A stretch of DNA of 64,000 bases. It comes from Trachythela sp. YZ-2020 (Eukaryota; Cnidaria; Anthozoa; Malacalcyonacea; Clavulariidae). The notes beneath the pieces are model-generated. The model was given only the letters and a program-made list of their open reading frames with translations. It did no database searches and was not told the origin of the DNA. The DNA lies in contig JADLSH010000052.1 in NCBI GenBank assembly GCA_016169945.1, forward strand, positions 744,001 to 808,000. The letters are read 5' to 3'. The first letter of the stretch is position 1. Every line of letters starts with the position of its first letter. The position numbers were made by a program, and so were the translations under genes. Of this stretch, positions 23,761 through 37,300 are shown one piece after another.

Positions 23761-26700
23761 TTCACATAGTCATGATAAGGTTCCAATGTTCCAATGGGCT
23801 GTTCTAAATAGCCGATAAACTCATGAAAGCACATTGCTTCTCTCTAGATTGAACACTAAATAGTTCATCGCCTTGATGTATGTCAGTAGAAAGAAACAGA
23901 GCCATACTTACCTAAGATTTTCTGAAAAATTTCGATCTTTTCGCATCCGTATATAAAGTTTTCAAAATATTGACCGAGCACATGGAAAGAAACATGCATG
24001 CGTGCGCATACAATTACAATATCTCGTTCACTCCCCCTAATTTTAAAAATGACTTCAAGCTCGACCTTTTGCCCCGGAATTACGATAAACATCGGCAATA
24101 TATAGATCGGGTAAAAGACTGGGGCAAGTGAACTCTGGAGGAACCTTAGCATGTCAAGAGATGTGTGCTGCCTCTCTACGAGGCAGCAATAAAATTTCGT
24201 TCGAATATTCCCATCCACAACAACATCATCAACAACATTCCTTGTTTGAATAAGTCCTCACTAAGTATACATACGTTTGTATCGTATCGAGTTTCGCTGT
24301 CGTTGCCATCAGGGGCGCGCACGGAGATTAGGGAGGTCGGTCGAGTCGGTTACACCAATTGAAAAATTACACCACGTATTCGGTCGAAGAAGCGTTCCGT
24401 CTCTATAAGTAAACAAAAACAAAAATAAACATCAACATAAGACTTGAACTAGAAACTAAAACAAAAAAGAAATATATACGATTTCGATTTGATTTCGATA
24501 TATATATATATATTCACATATCAAACAATTTTCAAAACAATTTTAAAATTAATTTTTTATGCTTTTTTTATCTCTTTCCATTCACTAATAAATAGTCAGG
24601 GGCGCATTTTCTGACGACCATTTTAGAAGTGAAGTGAAAGAAAGAAGAATCAAAAATCATATTTTTTAGTTTTGTTTTTTTGAGTCCATGCCCTGTCCTA
24701 TTATATCCTCTTATATTTGATATGTTTTTTATGCATGATTACGTTACATTCGGGAGACGGGGACAAGCGCTTCCGATAACTAGTGAATAGTCAGAGCCGT
24801 AATTTTGGGAGACAACCCCCACTAACATCACACATCAGCGCATGTAAAAGGAACGACCAAACAGGAGTAATATTAGGCCTAAGTTATTCATAATCTTCTA
24901 ACATGCGTTAACTTCTAAACGCGCTATTTTTCTTTATTTTGGAACGTGTCATCATGTGGTAGTGTTGACGTCTTTTTATATTATATTATAGTGGACACCC
25001 CTCCAAACCTTTTTCGGAATGTGCGCCCCGGTTGTCATCCAACTAGGAATTAAAAAACTCGTACACACCTTGAATATGCTGTGCGCTAGAGTATACACTG
25101 GCTATCGTTTCGTTAATATACTTTGACGACTACACAGTCTTGTAAGACATCGTTTGATAATGTTTGCGTTATTAGCTCCAAATTCGTTGGATGGGGTTGA
25201 TTGGGTTGATTACAGCGTATCTCCTAGGTTATATCGATTAATCGATACTGAACTTTTCTATTACTTCCATATTGTAACAACGCTCTGAGATGGATTGGGT
25301 TGATTACAGCGTATCTCCTAGGTTATATCGATTAATCGATACTGAACTTTTCTATTACTTCCATATTGTAACAACGCTTTGTTTCACATAGTCATGATAA
25401 AGTTCCAATGTCCAACATTTACTATGTGTTTAATCATCGGCTCTCTTCAAAATAGTTTGTTTAGTGACGTTCTTGGCCAACTGGATTGCAACTGGATAAA
25501 CTGTAATTTACGTCTCTTGGCCAACTCCGCCCCCACCCACCCCTGTACTTTTTGGAATGAATTAGCGCCCTTGCGAAAGGATCGAGAAAATTAAACTACA
25601 TCATTTCATTTCTATTTATTTATAAGACAACTACACACAATCTAGGTTATATCGATTAATCGATACTGAACTTTTCTATTACTTCCATATTGTAACAACG
25701 CTTTGTTTCACATAGTCATGATAAGGTTCCAATGTTCCAATGGGCTGTTATAAATAGCCGATAAACTCATGAAAGCACATTGCTTCTCTCTAGATTGAAC
25801 ACTAATTAGTTCATCGCGTTGATGTATGTCAGTAGAAAGAAACAGAGCCATACTTACCTAAGATTTTCTGAAAAATTTCGATCTTTTCGCATCCGTATAT
25901 AAAGTTTTCAAAATATTGACCGAGCACATGGAAAGAAACATGCATGCGTGCGCATACAATTACAATATCTCGTTCACTCCCCCTAATTTTAAAAATGACT
26001 TCAAGCTCGACCTTTTGCCCCGGAATTACGATAAACATCGGCAATATATAGATCGGGTAAAAGACTGGGGCAAGTGAACTCTGGAGGAACCTTAGCATGT
26101 CAAGAATAGTGTGCTGCCTCCCTACGGGGAGGCAGCAATAAATTTTCGTTCGAATATTCCATCCACAAACACCATCAACAACATTTTTCCTTGTTGAATA
26201 AGTCACTCACTAAGTATACATACGTTTGTATCGTATCGAGTTCGCTGTCGTTGCCATCAGGGGCGCACATTAAGTGGGGGGGGAGAGCAAGGTCGGTCCC
26301 AAATTGAAAAATTACACCACTTATTCGGTCCGAGTTGGTCCGAAGCGTTCCGTCTCTATAAGTAAATGATGTACAAACATCAACATAAGAAATGAACTAG
26401 AACAACTTTGTAAAACGCAGAAATATATTTTCCTCGTAACGATTTCGAAAGGGAGCAATATATTCAAATATAAGAGGACACCCTCAAACAATTTTAAAAC
26501 CACTTTAGCACATGCTTTTGCGTTCTCTTTCCACTTCACTAATAATAGTCAGGGGCGCACATTCTGACGACCATTATTAGTGAAGTCATGGAAAGAGAAC
26601 GCGAAAGTCATTGTGAAAGTCGGGTGTTTTTATTGTTTGAAGGTCCATGGCTACGTCCTCTTATATTTGAATATATTGCATTGCATGTTTATGCATCATT

Positions 26701-27794
26701 CACTTATAGAGACGGGACGCTTCGGGCCAACTCGGACTGAATAAGTAGTGTAATTTTACAATTTGGGACCGACCCCCCATCCCTACACTGCTAACATCGG
26801 CGCATATAAAAGGAACGACCAAACCGGAGTAAAATTAGGCCGAACTAATTCATAAACTTCTAACATTTTTGTACATCTCATTTTTAACACATGGGTGCTA
26901 TTTTTCTTTACTTTGAGAACGTGTCATAATGTAGTAGTGTCGACGTCTTTTTATATTATATTATATTATATTAATACTCTATATTAATGGCATTGTTTCC
27001 CTGAAAATGCAGGAAACTATATTTCCGAACTTTTGAAATTCCAAATTTTCTCTGGGGCCTCAGAGAGAAACCCCCTTTTTACATTGACTCGTGGTACATG
27101 TGTTGATGTGATCAAACAAATATCAAAAGTCGGTCCCTGGATAGTGGACACAACTTCAAACCTTTTCCGGAATGTGCGCCCCTGGTTGTCATCCAAGGAA
27201 TTAAAAACTCGTACACACCTGGAATATGGTGTGCGCTAGAGTATACACTGGCTATCGACTCGTTAATATACTTTGCCGACAACACAGTCTTGTAAGGCAT
27301 CGTTTGATAATGTTTGCGTTCGTTGTATTGATCGGTAGAGATATATTGGGTTGATTACACCGTATCTCCTAGGTTATATCGATTAATCGATACTGAACTT
27401 TTCTATTACTTCCATATTGTAACAACGCTTTGTTTCACATAGTCATGATAAAGTTCCAATGTCCAACATTTACTATGTGTTTAATCATCGGCTCTCTTCA
27501 AAATAGTTTGTTTAGTGACGTTCTTGGCCAACTGGATTGCAACTGGATAAACTGTAATTTACGTCTCTTGGCCAACTCCGCCCCCACCCACCCCTGTACT
27601 TTTTGGAATGAATTAGCGCCCTTGCGAAAGGATCGAGAAAATTAAACTACATCATTTCATTTCTATTTATTTATAAGACAACTACACACAACGGGAAGAA
27701 TTTACATTATTTTCTCACTCTGATAACTGCCTGTTGACCACCACCTGCTGCATATAATTGTGCTTAGTGAAACCCACCAATAGACATCTTAGTC

Positions 27795-29623
27795 GGCCGG
27801 CCAAGAGTTCAAAATATGCTCCTAAAATATTTCGATGGCAATTTTATGTTAGAAGCTGGTAACAACCATATTCATACTCAGGTAGATGTAGGGAATAAGG
27901 TTTGAGGTGTTACCAAGTCGAAATCTTAAATTTTGAGTGAAAAAATATGATATTTCTAAGCTTCCTTCCCGCGAAATCGCGGTAGTTTAACTTCAAACGA
28001 TTACCGACAATTCTGCTGCTATGAGACAGCTTCTTTGCTCTGATTGGCTATCGGCATTGGTTCCTAAATTGGTCAGCCAATGAGCGAACGTCGAAAAGTA
28101 CTGACGCTTCCGGTTTTTGCAACACACGAGGTAAACAACATCAAAGTCAAGAAAGAAATATGCTATTTATACGATTTTAATGATATTTAGGTAAGATTTT
28201 TCGTGTTAATGCGATCAATATTATCTATACCCAATTGTTCTTTGCTTAGTTACACTGATTTAGACCCCTTTGCCCGCATTTGCTTGATTATCGCCGCTGC
28301 CTATATCTTGTGAAGTCAATATAGTTTTAATACAGCCAGTACAAAAATATAGTGCACAAAATATTGTACTGTCTGAGCGGAAAAAGTAGGACTGTTTTAT
28401 TCAATCGATACTATCTCATTTCTCGACTTATTGAATCATCAGAGAGTATTCTTATAATTTCAACAAGATTTTACCGCACTGTTCAGTTCAATTCTTTAGC
28501 CTTTGGTTTAAACTGGCGGTGGCAGCAAGTTGCAGCTGTTTGTCTCGGACTGACATCAAATTCCTGTGTTCGAAATTAATGAAATAGATAGTTGTCCCTA
28601 TTTATTATAAAAATAATATATCATTCCCAATGATAACAGGTCTCGTAAGCCATTCTAGAAGTTAGAACTTTAAAAAATTTCCGTGCTTGAGTTTGTTCAC
28701 GAACAAATACATCACTGTTATTGAATATAATTGACAAATTGCAAAGTACAATTTATATTGTTAGTTCCATTCAAAAGCCGAATATGTTTCTAACAGTTAA
28801 CATTAAAATATAAAAATATATATACAATAGTTTCTTAATATAGTCATTTTAGTCAAATGCGTTTGTGTTTATAATTACAGGCTACAGCGATAGACATTGA
28901 ATAATACAGGCTAGCCTTGATATAGCTCAGTGCAAATGAAATATAGTATACAACAATCAAAAACAGACGAAGTCTACTGTAGTTAGAGACAATCAGGTAA
29001 ATCGTTAAATACACTTCCATTGGTAGACTGATACACAAGTTCCAAACATTGACTGAACAACAATTCAACAAAGTTGGATGGCTACAGTATAAAATATTTT
29101 AGCTCGAGCAATTCAGGCCGGACAAAATACAAAACATTTTGGCACGATACTCAGTAATTAAGCAAATGCTGGAAAAACAGGGGCTGTATCAGTATAGATA
29201 GCTAATATTGATCGCATTAACACGAAAAATCTTACCTAAATGTCATTAAAATCGTATAAATAGCATATTTCTTTCTTGTACTTTGATGTTGTTTACCTCG
29301 TGTGTTGCAAAAACCGGAAGCGTCAGGACTTTTCGACGTTCCCTCATTGGCTGACTAATTTAGGAACAATGCCAATAGCCAATCAGAGCAAAGAAGTCTG
29401 TCTCACATCAGCAGAATTGTCGGTAATCGTTTGAAGTTAAACTACCGCGATTTCGCGGGAAAGAGGCTTAGAAATCCCATATTTTTTCACTCAAAATATA
29501 AGATTTCGACTTGGTAACACCTCAAACCTTGTTCCTTACATCTATCTGAGTATGAATATGATTGTTACTAGCTTCTAACATAAAATTGCCATCGAGTTGC
29601 AAGATATGATGACTTGGCCGGCC
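27795..29623. mobile_element. Non-autonomous DNA element with about 420-bp inverted repeats
   Basis: Ends GGCCGGCCAAG at 27795 and the mirror at 29623. Arms 27795-28215 and 29205-29623 share long blocks (gatggcaattttatgttaga, cgcgaaatcgcggtagttta, attttaatga-atttaggtaa). A possible GTC duplication flanks it. The interior (28220-29190) has only two short unsupported ORFs. Confidence 0.75.
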
Positions 29624-30250
29624 GTCTATCTAGTTAATAACAATAAGATTACTATGGCTACTGAAATAGCTTGATAAGCTAGACTAGATGTACCAATATC
29701 AAAAGCCTATTCCAATACAGTTTAATACTATTTTGTAAAGTCAGTACACACGGATATAGTTCACTCAGTTAATAGCAATAAGAAAATTGTGCTTAGTGTG
29801 GTAGCTAGGACTCTTTGTACCAAAATCATAAGTATATTTTGAAGTCAGCAATGAGAAAGGACAATAGCATCGCCATTGCATACTTTTTCGTTGAATATTG
29901 CCGCCAAGTCTTGCGAGAAGTTCACCTGGGCATGCCACCCCGCTATAATAAACATCATTACACCACTTTGTTCTTTTCTCCAGAACTGCGAAACCTGGGT
30001 AACAGAACGAGAGATGTATATGGTTAGAACTCATTAAGAAGCAATGCGCCTTGATGCGCATTTTCTATTTTTTAACAGAACATTTATAACAGAACAAGAT
30101 ACAGTATAACAGTATACAGTATAAAGCTCTTCTCACAATGGTTTCTTTGATACAGGTGAACTTTATTTACCAAAAGAGTTATTCTCTTTCATAGGATTAG
30201 GGTTATAAATGTTAGAGTAACAAATAGTTAAAAAAATTAATTAAACTGAC
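29624..30250. other. No feature seen
   Basis: AT-rich stretch between the inverted-repeat element and the last exon of the host gene. ORF 29765-30061 and its mirror show no motif. Confidence 0.4.
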
Positions 30251-30253
30251 CTG

Positions 30254-31313
30254 TTAATTGTTAATTGAGGAAACATCGAAATTTTCAAATGTTTCTGCAA
30301 CAATGTTTACTAGTTTGTTCAAAACATAAAATCTGAACGTTGTTCCTGTACTCTTACCTGGCAGATATACATCAGTGTTCCATGTGATGTTTCCTGGCAC
30401 ATATTTCGCAACGTTGCTCCAAGAGAACACATTCCCGTGTATATTGAAGCCTCCAGCTGACATGGGAATAAAACTAGCGGTCGCTACTTCATAGTCCCAG
30501 ATATTGAGTTGTGTCAGTATCGCATTATCGTTGCTTAAACCAATGATAAAATTCCTTCCTGCTGGTAGTTCTGTCTGGAGTTTCTCGTGTTTGGTATTGT
30601 TACCAACTTGGTATCCGTCATAGAAATATGCGAGCGTGCCTTTCTCTCCATTCCATTTTATACACAAAAAGTGCCAAGCCTTGTAGCCATTCGTCACAGT
30701 TCTTAAGAGAATAATAACTACATCAATTTGACAGGGCTTCTCTGGCTGACAGGGAAAGCGCCTTTCACATCTGAGATCGTGGGTTCGATTCTCGCTGCGG
30801 ACTCATGACTTATGTTAATAGAGTTGGTCAACGCTTTTATGAGAGTCGTGGGTCTTCCCCGGGTTGACAAGGTGGGTTTTGATAAGCGCCAACCTAATCC
30901 TTCCATCGTAGATGGGCTCCCTGACCAGATATGCGTCATACGGTGGCAGCCAAAGGCGCCTTTAATAAACCTCGTGTATTGACATGTTAGTTATTCTCTT
31001 CTGTGCTTTTAGGGTTTTTCTCCGGACGTTCTACCAAAAACGAACTTTTTGAACTTAAATGTTGGCCGGCCATCTATAAATTATTATACTTACCTACTTC
31101 TAGAATGACCATTAATAGTGGAATTCAATGAGGTTCCTGAACTGTAGCGAAATAGAAATGTGTTCCACGTATAATAGGCAAAAAACGGTGTCATACCAGT
31201 GCCTTTATCAAAGAACCACAGACAACTTGATAAAAATCTCATGGCTTTGGATGGTCCTGGATACTTTACTGGGCTTGAGAGTGGTAGAGTTATGTCATAG
31301 TTCATCCCTTCGC
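30254..31313 (-). CDS. Exons 6-7: second LamG/pentraxin-like domain and stop
   Basis: Exon 6 (31094-31313) begins with the second domain (NYDITLPLSSPVKY... and AMRFLSSCLWFF). Exon 7 (30254-30701) gives KAWHFLCIKWNGEKGTLAYF, a YDGYQVG strand, LTQLNIWDYEV and a pentraxin-like end (FSWSNVAKYVPGNITW). The intron between them carries a SINE. A stop at 30254 ends the protein with no C-terminal hydrophobic tail. Confidence 0.8.
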
Positions 31314-34300
31314 CTGCATAGATTGAAGAATTAAAAATGGTGTTCGTGGCACAATGGTTAGTGCATATGTCTTTTACCTCTGTGATAGGGAATTGATTCC
31401 TGCAATATGTAGTTGTCTTATGCAGTGATTATGATAATATAATAATCGCATGTAAGAAGAGTAATTCTCGTTTGCCTCTACCAAACACCGCAGGTTTTCT
31501 CCATGTACTCCGGGTAAAACCAGTGGTAACACTCGACTAATAACTGATAAGGGATCAATAAGTGATGGGCCTAACTGGACCATTAGGAAGAACAGTATTC
31601 TCATTTAAAATTACCTGAAAAAGATGCGTCAGACGGAGGAATGATTCTTTGATCAGATATATAATCCTTTACCATAAACCAAGTGATCAAATCACCATCT
31701 CTCGATCCAGGACTTTTAGCGATCGACTCGATCTCGTTACCGTTTTTCGCTTTGCTCCATAAATTCACACGACTTATATTTCCAACTAAATTATAGCTTA
31801 CTCCGTTGTCTATAACTTTTCCGATGTTTAGAATCGCGCCTGATGGGATTGTTCTTCCTGTAAGAACCGTTCTGCTCGCCCAGAGGACACCATCGATAAG
31901 TAATATCCATCGTCCAGTAACACCAGACCAGGAAAAACCAACATGGTGCCAATAACCATCATTTATTGGTATGGCAATAGACCTGTTATAAAACCGTTAT
32001 AAAATGTTACATTTACCTCTCGCTTCCGTTACGTTATATCATCCAAAGCTTAGCTATTTCTCAGAAATACTCACCCCACATGTTGATCGAACAGATTTCC
32101 AGAAAATTTCGCGATAGTCTCTCCACTGTCATCGTCAGAATCGAACGCTAGAGCAAATGTTTCTGTCGAGTTCTTAGAAATGTAAGACACCAGAGGGTAT
32201 TTTATAAACCCTGGATTAAAATTTATCCATGCACTAAATGTGAACTCATTGAAATCCTCATCTATTGTGCCCAGGTCAATGAAGTTGTTTTCCGTAGTGT
32301 TCGAGAAAATTATGTCGTAATCATCTAAGAGAGAGAAAAATCAATGTCATCCTATAGATCATGAATTTCATTAAGTACCATCGTGCAACAGATGATGGTC
32401 AACCAGCAGTTATCAGGTAGAGAAAATAATGTTAATTATTTTCATTATATGTAGTAGTCTTGTTTTGGAGGCAAAACAAATAGTATTGAGAGGTGTAGTT
32501 CAATTTTCCTGCTCCTATAAGTGTTAACATTTCTGAAGTTGACCACCATCTGCTGCCCTGTAAGTCTGTAACACGTGGTGAAACATACCAATTGTGGCAG
32601 TTTAGAACTGGTGAGTTCAGTGTTACAAGGTAGCAGATGGTGATCAACTCCGATTCAACATATTTACCTCGAAACACAAGCTAGATTACAACTGTACATA
32701 AAATTAAAGTAATTTACAATATTATCTCACGTTTGATAACTGCAGGTTGATCACGATTAAAAAGAATGCGTACGGATACTTAAGAGCGACTGCCTGTAAA
32801 TATCGAGAATCGCCCGACAGTTAGGAAAAATTCGATTTCTTCATACTTTGCCTAAAACACCACTAGGGTAAACTGTTTACGAAAATAACATTAAAACGTT
32901 TCGCCAATTTTTATTTCTGGCGAAATCGAGAAAGTCAAAATTCTCTTCTGATGGGATTCCAGGGGGATTTCAAAATGGGTGAATATAGGGTATTTTTGTT
33001 AACCGTTTACAATCGATTGAAATAGTATGTAAAAATGAAAATCTCACAACTGATGTGGTTATTATTAAACTATTAACACACATAGTTTGAGTTCTACCGG
33101 TGCTCTACTTGTATTTATTTTCGCACTATCGTTAGGACACTTGATCGCGATAAGTGAAAATATGAAATTATGGCCAAGTTCAACGCAAAAATTCTCAAAT
33201 GCGCTATTTTATTTTACAAAAATAACTATTTTCCTTTAAAGGTCAACTATCGTATTAGGTCTCAACAAAATATCTAATTTGGCCCGCAAATAACCTGACT
33301 TCTAGCGAAAGAGTTATATACCCACTTTTACGTAATGTGTAACATAATCGCGCACGTGAGTTCGGTGCCTACACGCAGGCTGGAAAGCTTAAATTTGTTG
33401 TCAGAAACTATTCTGGATATAATTTATTGTTTCTTATTAACTGTGGATGCTATGATGTAGTAATTCAAGATTTACATGTAAACTCTTATAAAATGTTACC
33501 TTATTTATAGGAATATAGTCGATGTGCGTTTCAATTTCCGCTTTGACAATCAACAAAAACTAAATTGCCATATCATGAAACTTGTGAAATTTCTACTTTT
33601 TAACTGGAGAAATCAATTGACTATAATTATGTATTCACAAATACTGGATGTGTGCAACAATGTATGCAACAATGCAAACAACAGGCTATAATTGCTCCTA
33701 GGAAATTGCAACCGATACATTCAAGTTGCATTTGTCATTTTATCAAGTTCATAAAACGCCAAAACAACAAAACCTTCAGGTATATTCCCTTCTTTTCGAA
33801 CAAATTAGAAAAAAACATGACACTTATGAAATTGAAATTATAGCAAGTTAATTATCAGACATTAACGTATAAATTGTGTAGTTATGTTCTTTTTCAATGA
33901 TTCTTAATTGTTCATTTGGTTCTGAAGGAATTGAACTTTTCAAACTACACGCAAAACACAATTTGCTGATTGACATAATGCTAATTTGAGTTCCAAAATG
34001 TTAGAGAGTTTTGAAACACGTTATACATCATGCAGACGTGCACCTAAATATATTTTTACCAGTCAAACAAAAATAAAATGAAGGAATCAGTTTACTTTTA
34101 AAGTGCACCTTTACAGGGTATGAAAATTGAACCCTTCTCAAATTTAAATCAGGAACCTGTTGCAGTAATTCATGGATGCAACACAAATTCTCGATGAATA
34201 GAAGCTAATAGAGTTGTCCAATTCCCACAATAGGTTACGGTTAAATTTAATTGGAAATAAGGGTCTACTTTTGATACACCCTGCATGTATATCTACCATA

Positions 34301-37300
34301 AGGCTCCTTATGCTAGTTTGAAACTGTTTCAGTTACAAGGAACACCGACAGGTAGCCACCATTTCTTTCAATAGTTCAATAAAGGACGCTTTTTTCCTGC
34401 TGTCTTTAGACGGATCTTGAAATCCTAAATCAAAATGGTGGCACATTGATTTGAGAACAGGAAGTTTCAAATTCTTTAAGCTGTCGCTTTCCACCATTGC
34501 GCAGATGTCGTATTCCTCAAACATTATAGGATGTTCAAGCTGCAGAGAGGTTAGTACAGCTTGTTGGGCATTGCTGAAATTTAGTTCCTCTTGTTCGGCA
34601 ATGATATCAGCATCGGAAAATTTCTTTTGCCTCGCTGCTTGTCGGGAAAAAAATGACTTGATCTGCTGAGTGGATAAGAACTCCGATGACTTGAACATTC
34701 TCATTCCATCCGTTCCTACACATCTTCTCATTTCTTTTGCCACAGCTTCTGGATTAACTTTATGTCCAGAAGACAGGCCAACGTTGAATTTGGCCAATAG
34801 ATACGATTTCTGCTTTTCGTTAAAGCGGTACGCTTTCGTGGTCTTCTTTAGAGCCCACCCCTCTTCAACTATTTGTCGGGAATCATCGTTCTCATACGAC
34901 AGCGTTGAAAGTGTTGGGATGACTCCAGTCCCCTCTTCCAGCAGTGACGCATACTTTACTTTGGCGAGATCCATCAGCGACTGCCTTTCAACTTTTTGCT
35001 CGCACTTTTCGAGAGAAAGGTGGCGTTCTAGATTGGAATACCTGTTATTGAAGAAACAAAATTTTTCTTTCTCATAGTTTGTTCGAGCTTCTTGGATTAT
35101 TCTTGCTCATTCTTACAGTTGTTCCATGCAATAAATTTGCAAGTATATCTTTTTTCTTGTCCATTTCTCATTATTACACACGAGTACATGTAGTATTAAG
35201 TGACATAATGGACAGTTAGATCTATATATGGATTAATATGTAAGTCTGGAAGATCAAATTTTATAGCTGAACCACAATGTGTCCATGAGAAGAAAGACCG
35301 AAGTAGCTATGCAACAAACTTGATGGGAATTAGAAATTCATGCGGAAGGTAGGACAAACCTTTGGAAAACTTTAATGCAACCATCTCGGGGACACGAGAA
35401 CAGTTTTTCTGTTGCAGCTCCTTCTGCTGCTTCTTGTGGTCTTGGCGCGCTCGTCTCGGTCGTTGAAGTCGGCTGCTTGGTATTTTTAGTCCTGATGGTT
35501 GTTGATTTAAATTGCCCTGGAGAGAATTGGGCGTCCATCCACTGGTAATCATATCCTGTGTATGTGAATAAATGATTGTTTCAGAATTAGTTGGAGATCA
35601 TGGCAGTGATTATCATGTCAATAATAATGATGATAATAAGATAATGATAATAAAAATAATAAATAACGCTAATGATAATAATAAGAGCAATAAAAGTATC
35701 CTTAGTCATTGGTCATATCTTAACCATCGTCATAGTCGTTGCCGTTCAAGAAATATATGTATACATTAAAGTTCATATACCTTTATGTAATCGTTTCATT
35801 ACTACTTTTCCACGACCAATACCATATGCTCTCCAAGCGCAAAGTTTTCTACCAACGAACCTGAAGTTATTTAGGATGCTGACCCCTGGAATTTTCTCCT
35901 CTACAAGGTTAGATTCGTGGAGCCTGTCAACAGCAACAACTCTTACGCCGGATATTCCACCGTGTGATAACAACGCTTCCTTCATCTGTTGAGGTGTTGC
36001 AACGTCATGTCCCTCGTTGATGTACAGTCGAATGTGGGATTTGGCCGTCGCAGCCAACCTGTCTGCAGCACCCTTCCCTCCTTGTGGGTCGCTAAAATCG
36101 ATTCCTTCTATTTTGATTCCGGTACTTTCTTCGATGGTGGGGCAGGAAAGGATTGTGCCGGCAGAGTGGTAGCAGCCAGCGTTATCTTGGCGGAAATAGG
36201 CGTGGCCAATCTCGGGGTACTCATTCTTTAAGGTCTTGAGTATATGCTGCATTATGATTACCACAGCAGGACTGTCTTGACTGCAAGTGTTGATGATGTG
36301 GATAAATGACTGCCATTGTAGTTCCCCTTGTACTCTACGGTAGACAACGGATATGTGCCATGAAATGCCTCTCTTGCCGAACCAATCACTTTGTGACTCT
36401 CGGTACAAATGAGGGATAAATTTCATTGCCCAATCATTGATAAACAGCACGGTGCTTTCGTCGATGGCAGCCAAGATGTCGTGTCGTGCTTGGTCTTGTC
36501 GCACTGATCTAAGTTGGTGGCACTTCCATGCCATAATAGCACGACTGGCTGCAGAAATGATATACATTGCTTCTTCTACGTCGTCCGCACTGGGAAAAGA
36601 AACTTCTCTTATCAATCTTTCTATATCTTTAATGACATTATCCAGTGCATCGCAATGTTCACAATTCTTGTTATGCTTATGCTTGCATCGTTTTTGAAGC
36701 GCTTTGTCTGAAGGATCGCTTGTAGCGTACACACTGCAATGGCCTGCAATTTGAGATTCCTCACTAACATGTACCTGCGACAAGAAAGGCATTGAATGAA
36801 TATTATTTCACATAGTGTGTATATATATAAAATTATCAATTACCTTGTAATCTCCCTTTAAATAAAGCTTTCCTGCTTTCAAATCAGATCTCAACTTTGT
36901 TGCTTTCTCACCATCACAGCCAAACGATGAAATAAGCTCCAGTAGATCTTCGAATGCTTTTCCACCTTCTGCGGCAAAGTTGTCGAGTCCCTGCAACGAC
37001 TTTCGTACGGATGCGCTACATTCATCAAGAATTCGTAGCAGTGTTCGTTCACTGAGAGGTTCAAAGCTATTCTCTTCACTATACAATCTGTATTGGTTGA
37101 CGATTCGTTGTGGCACCATTGTTCTGATAACATTGGGCACGGGGATAACTTGGCCCGAAGTCAACGTCAAATCCGTAACTCCAAAGGGAAGGTCTTGCAC
37201 CAGGTGGGAACTAGTAATGAAGCAAAGAAAATGATCCAGTTGCTGCTGGTCTATTCGTAGTCGTGGAGCATTTTTTTTTGGAACTGGTACCGCTCTGCCG

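Larger units (their letters stand above)
21838..27690. repeat. Three direct copies of a roughly 1.95-kb composite unit
   Basis: Copies begin with aaattttcgttcgaatatt-like sequence at about 21838, 24187 and 26141. Long blocks of copies 1 and 2 are nearly identical at an offset of about 1945 bp (for example 22891/24836 and 23883/25829). Copy 3 is more diverged and shorter. Each unit contains a 500-bp foldback and the 85-bp repeat described separately. The shared ORFs (23883-24218, 25829-26206) and the identical 71-aa frames at 25379 and 27430 are repeat sequence, not recognised genes. Confidence 0.75.

Noticed and set aside
23883..26206. Two similar minus-strand ORFs of 111 and 125 aa as a gene pair
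   Set aside because: They follow from the 1.95-kb duplication, lack motifs and are flanked by foldback repeats.
23281..27430. Seven copies of a short repeat with atcgattaatcgat, resembling an array
   Set aside because: Irregular spacing, repeated intervening DNA and eukaryotic context exclude CRISPR.
29765..30061. 98-aa minus-strand ORF just downstream of the host gene
   Set aside because: No domain and a full-length mirror ORF on the other strand.
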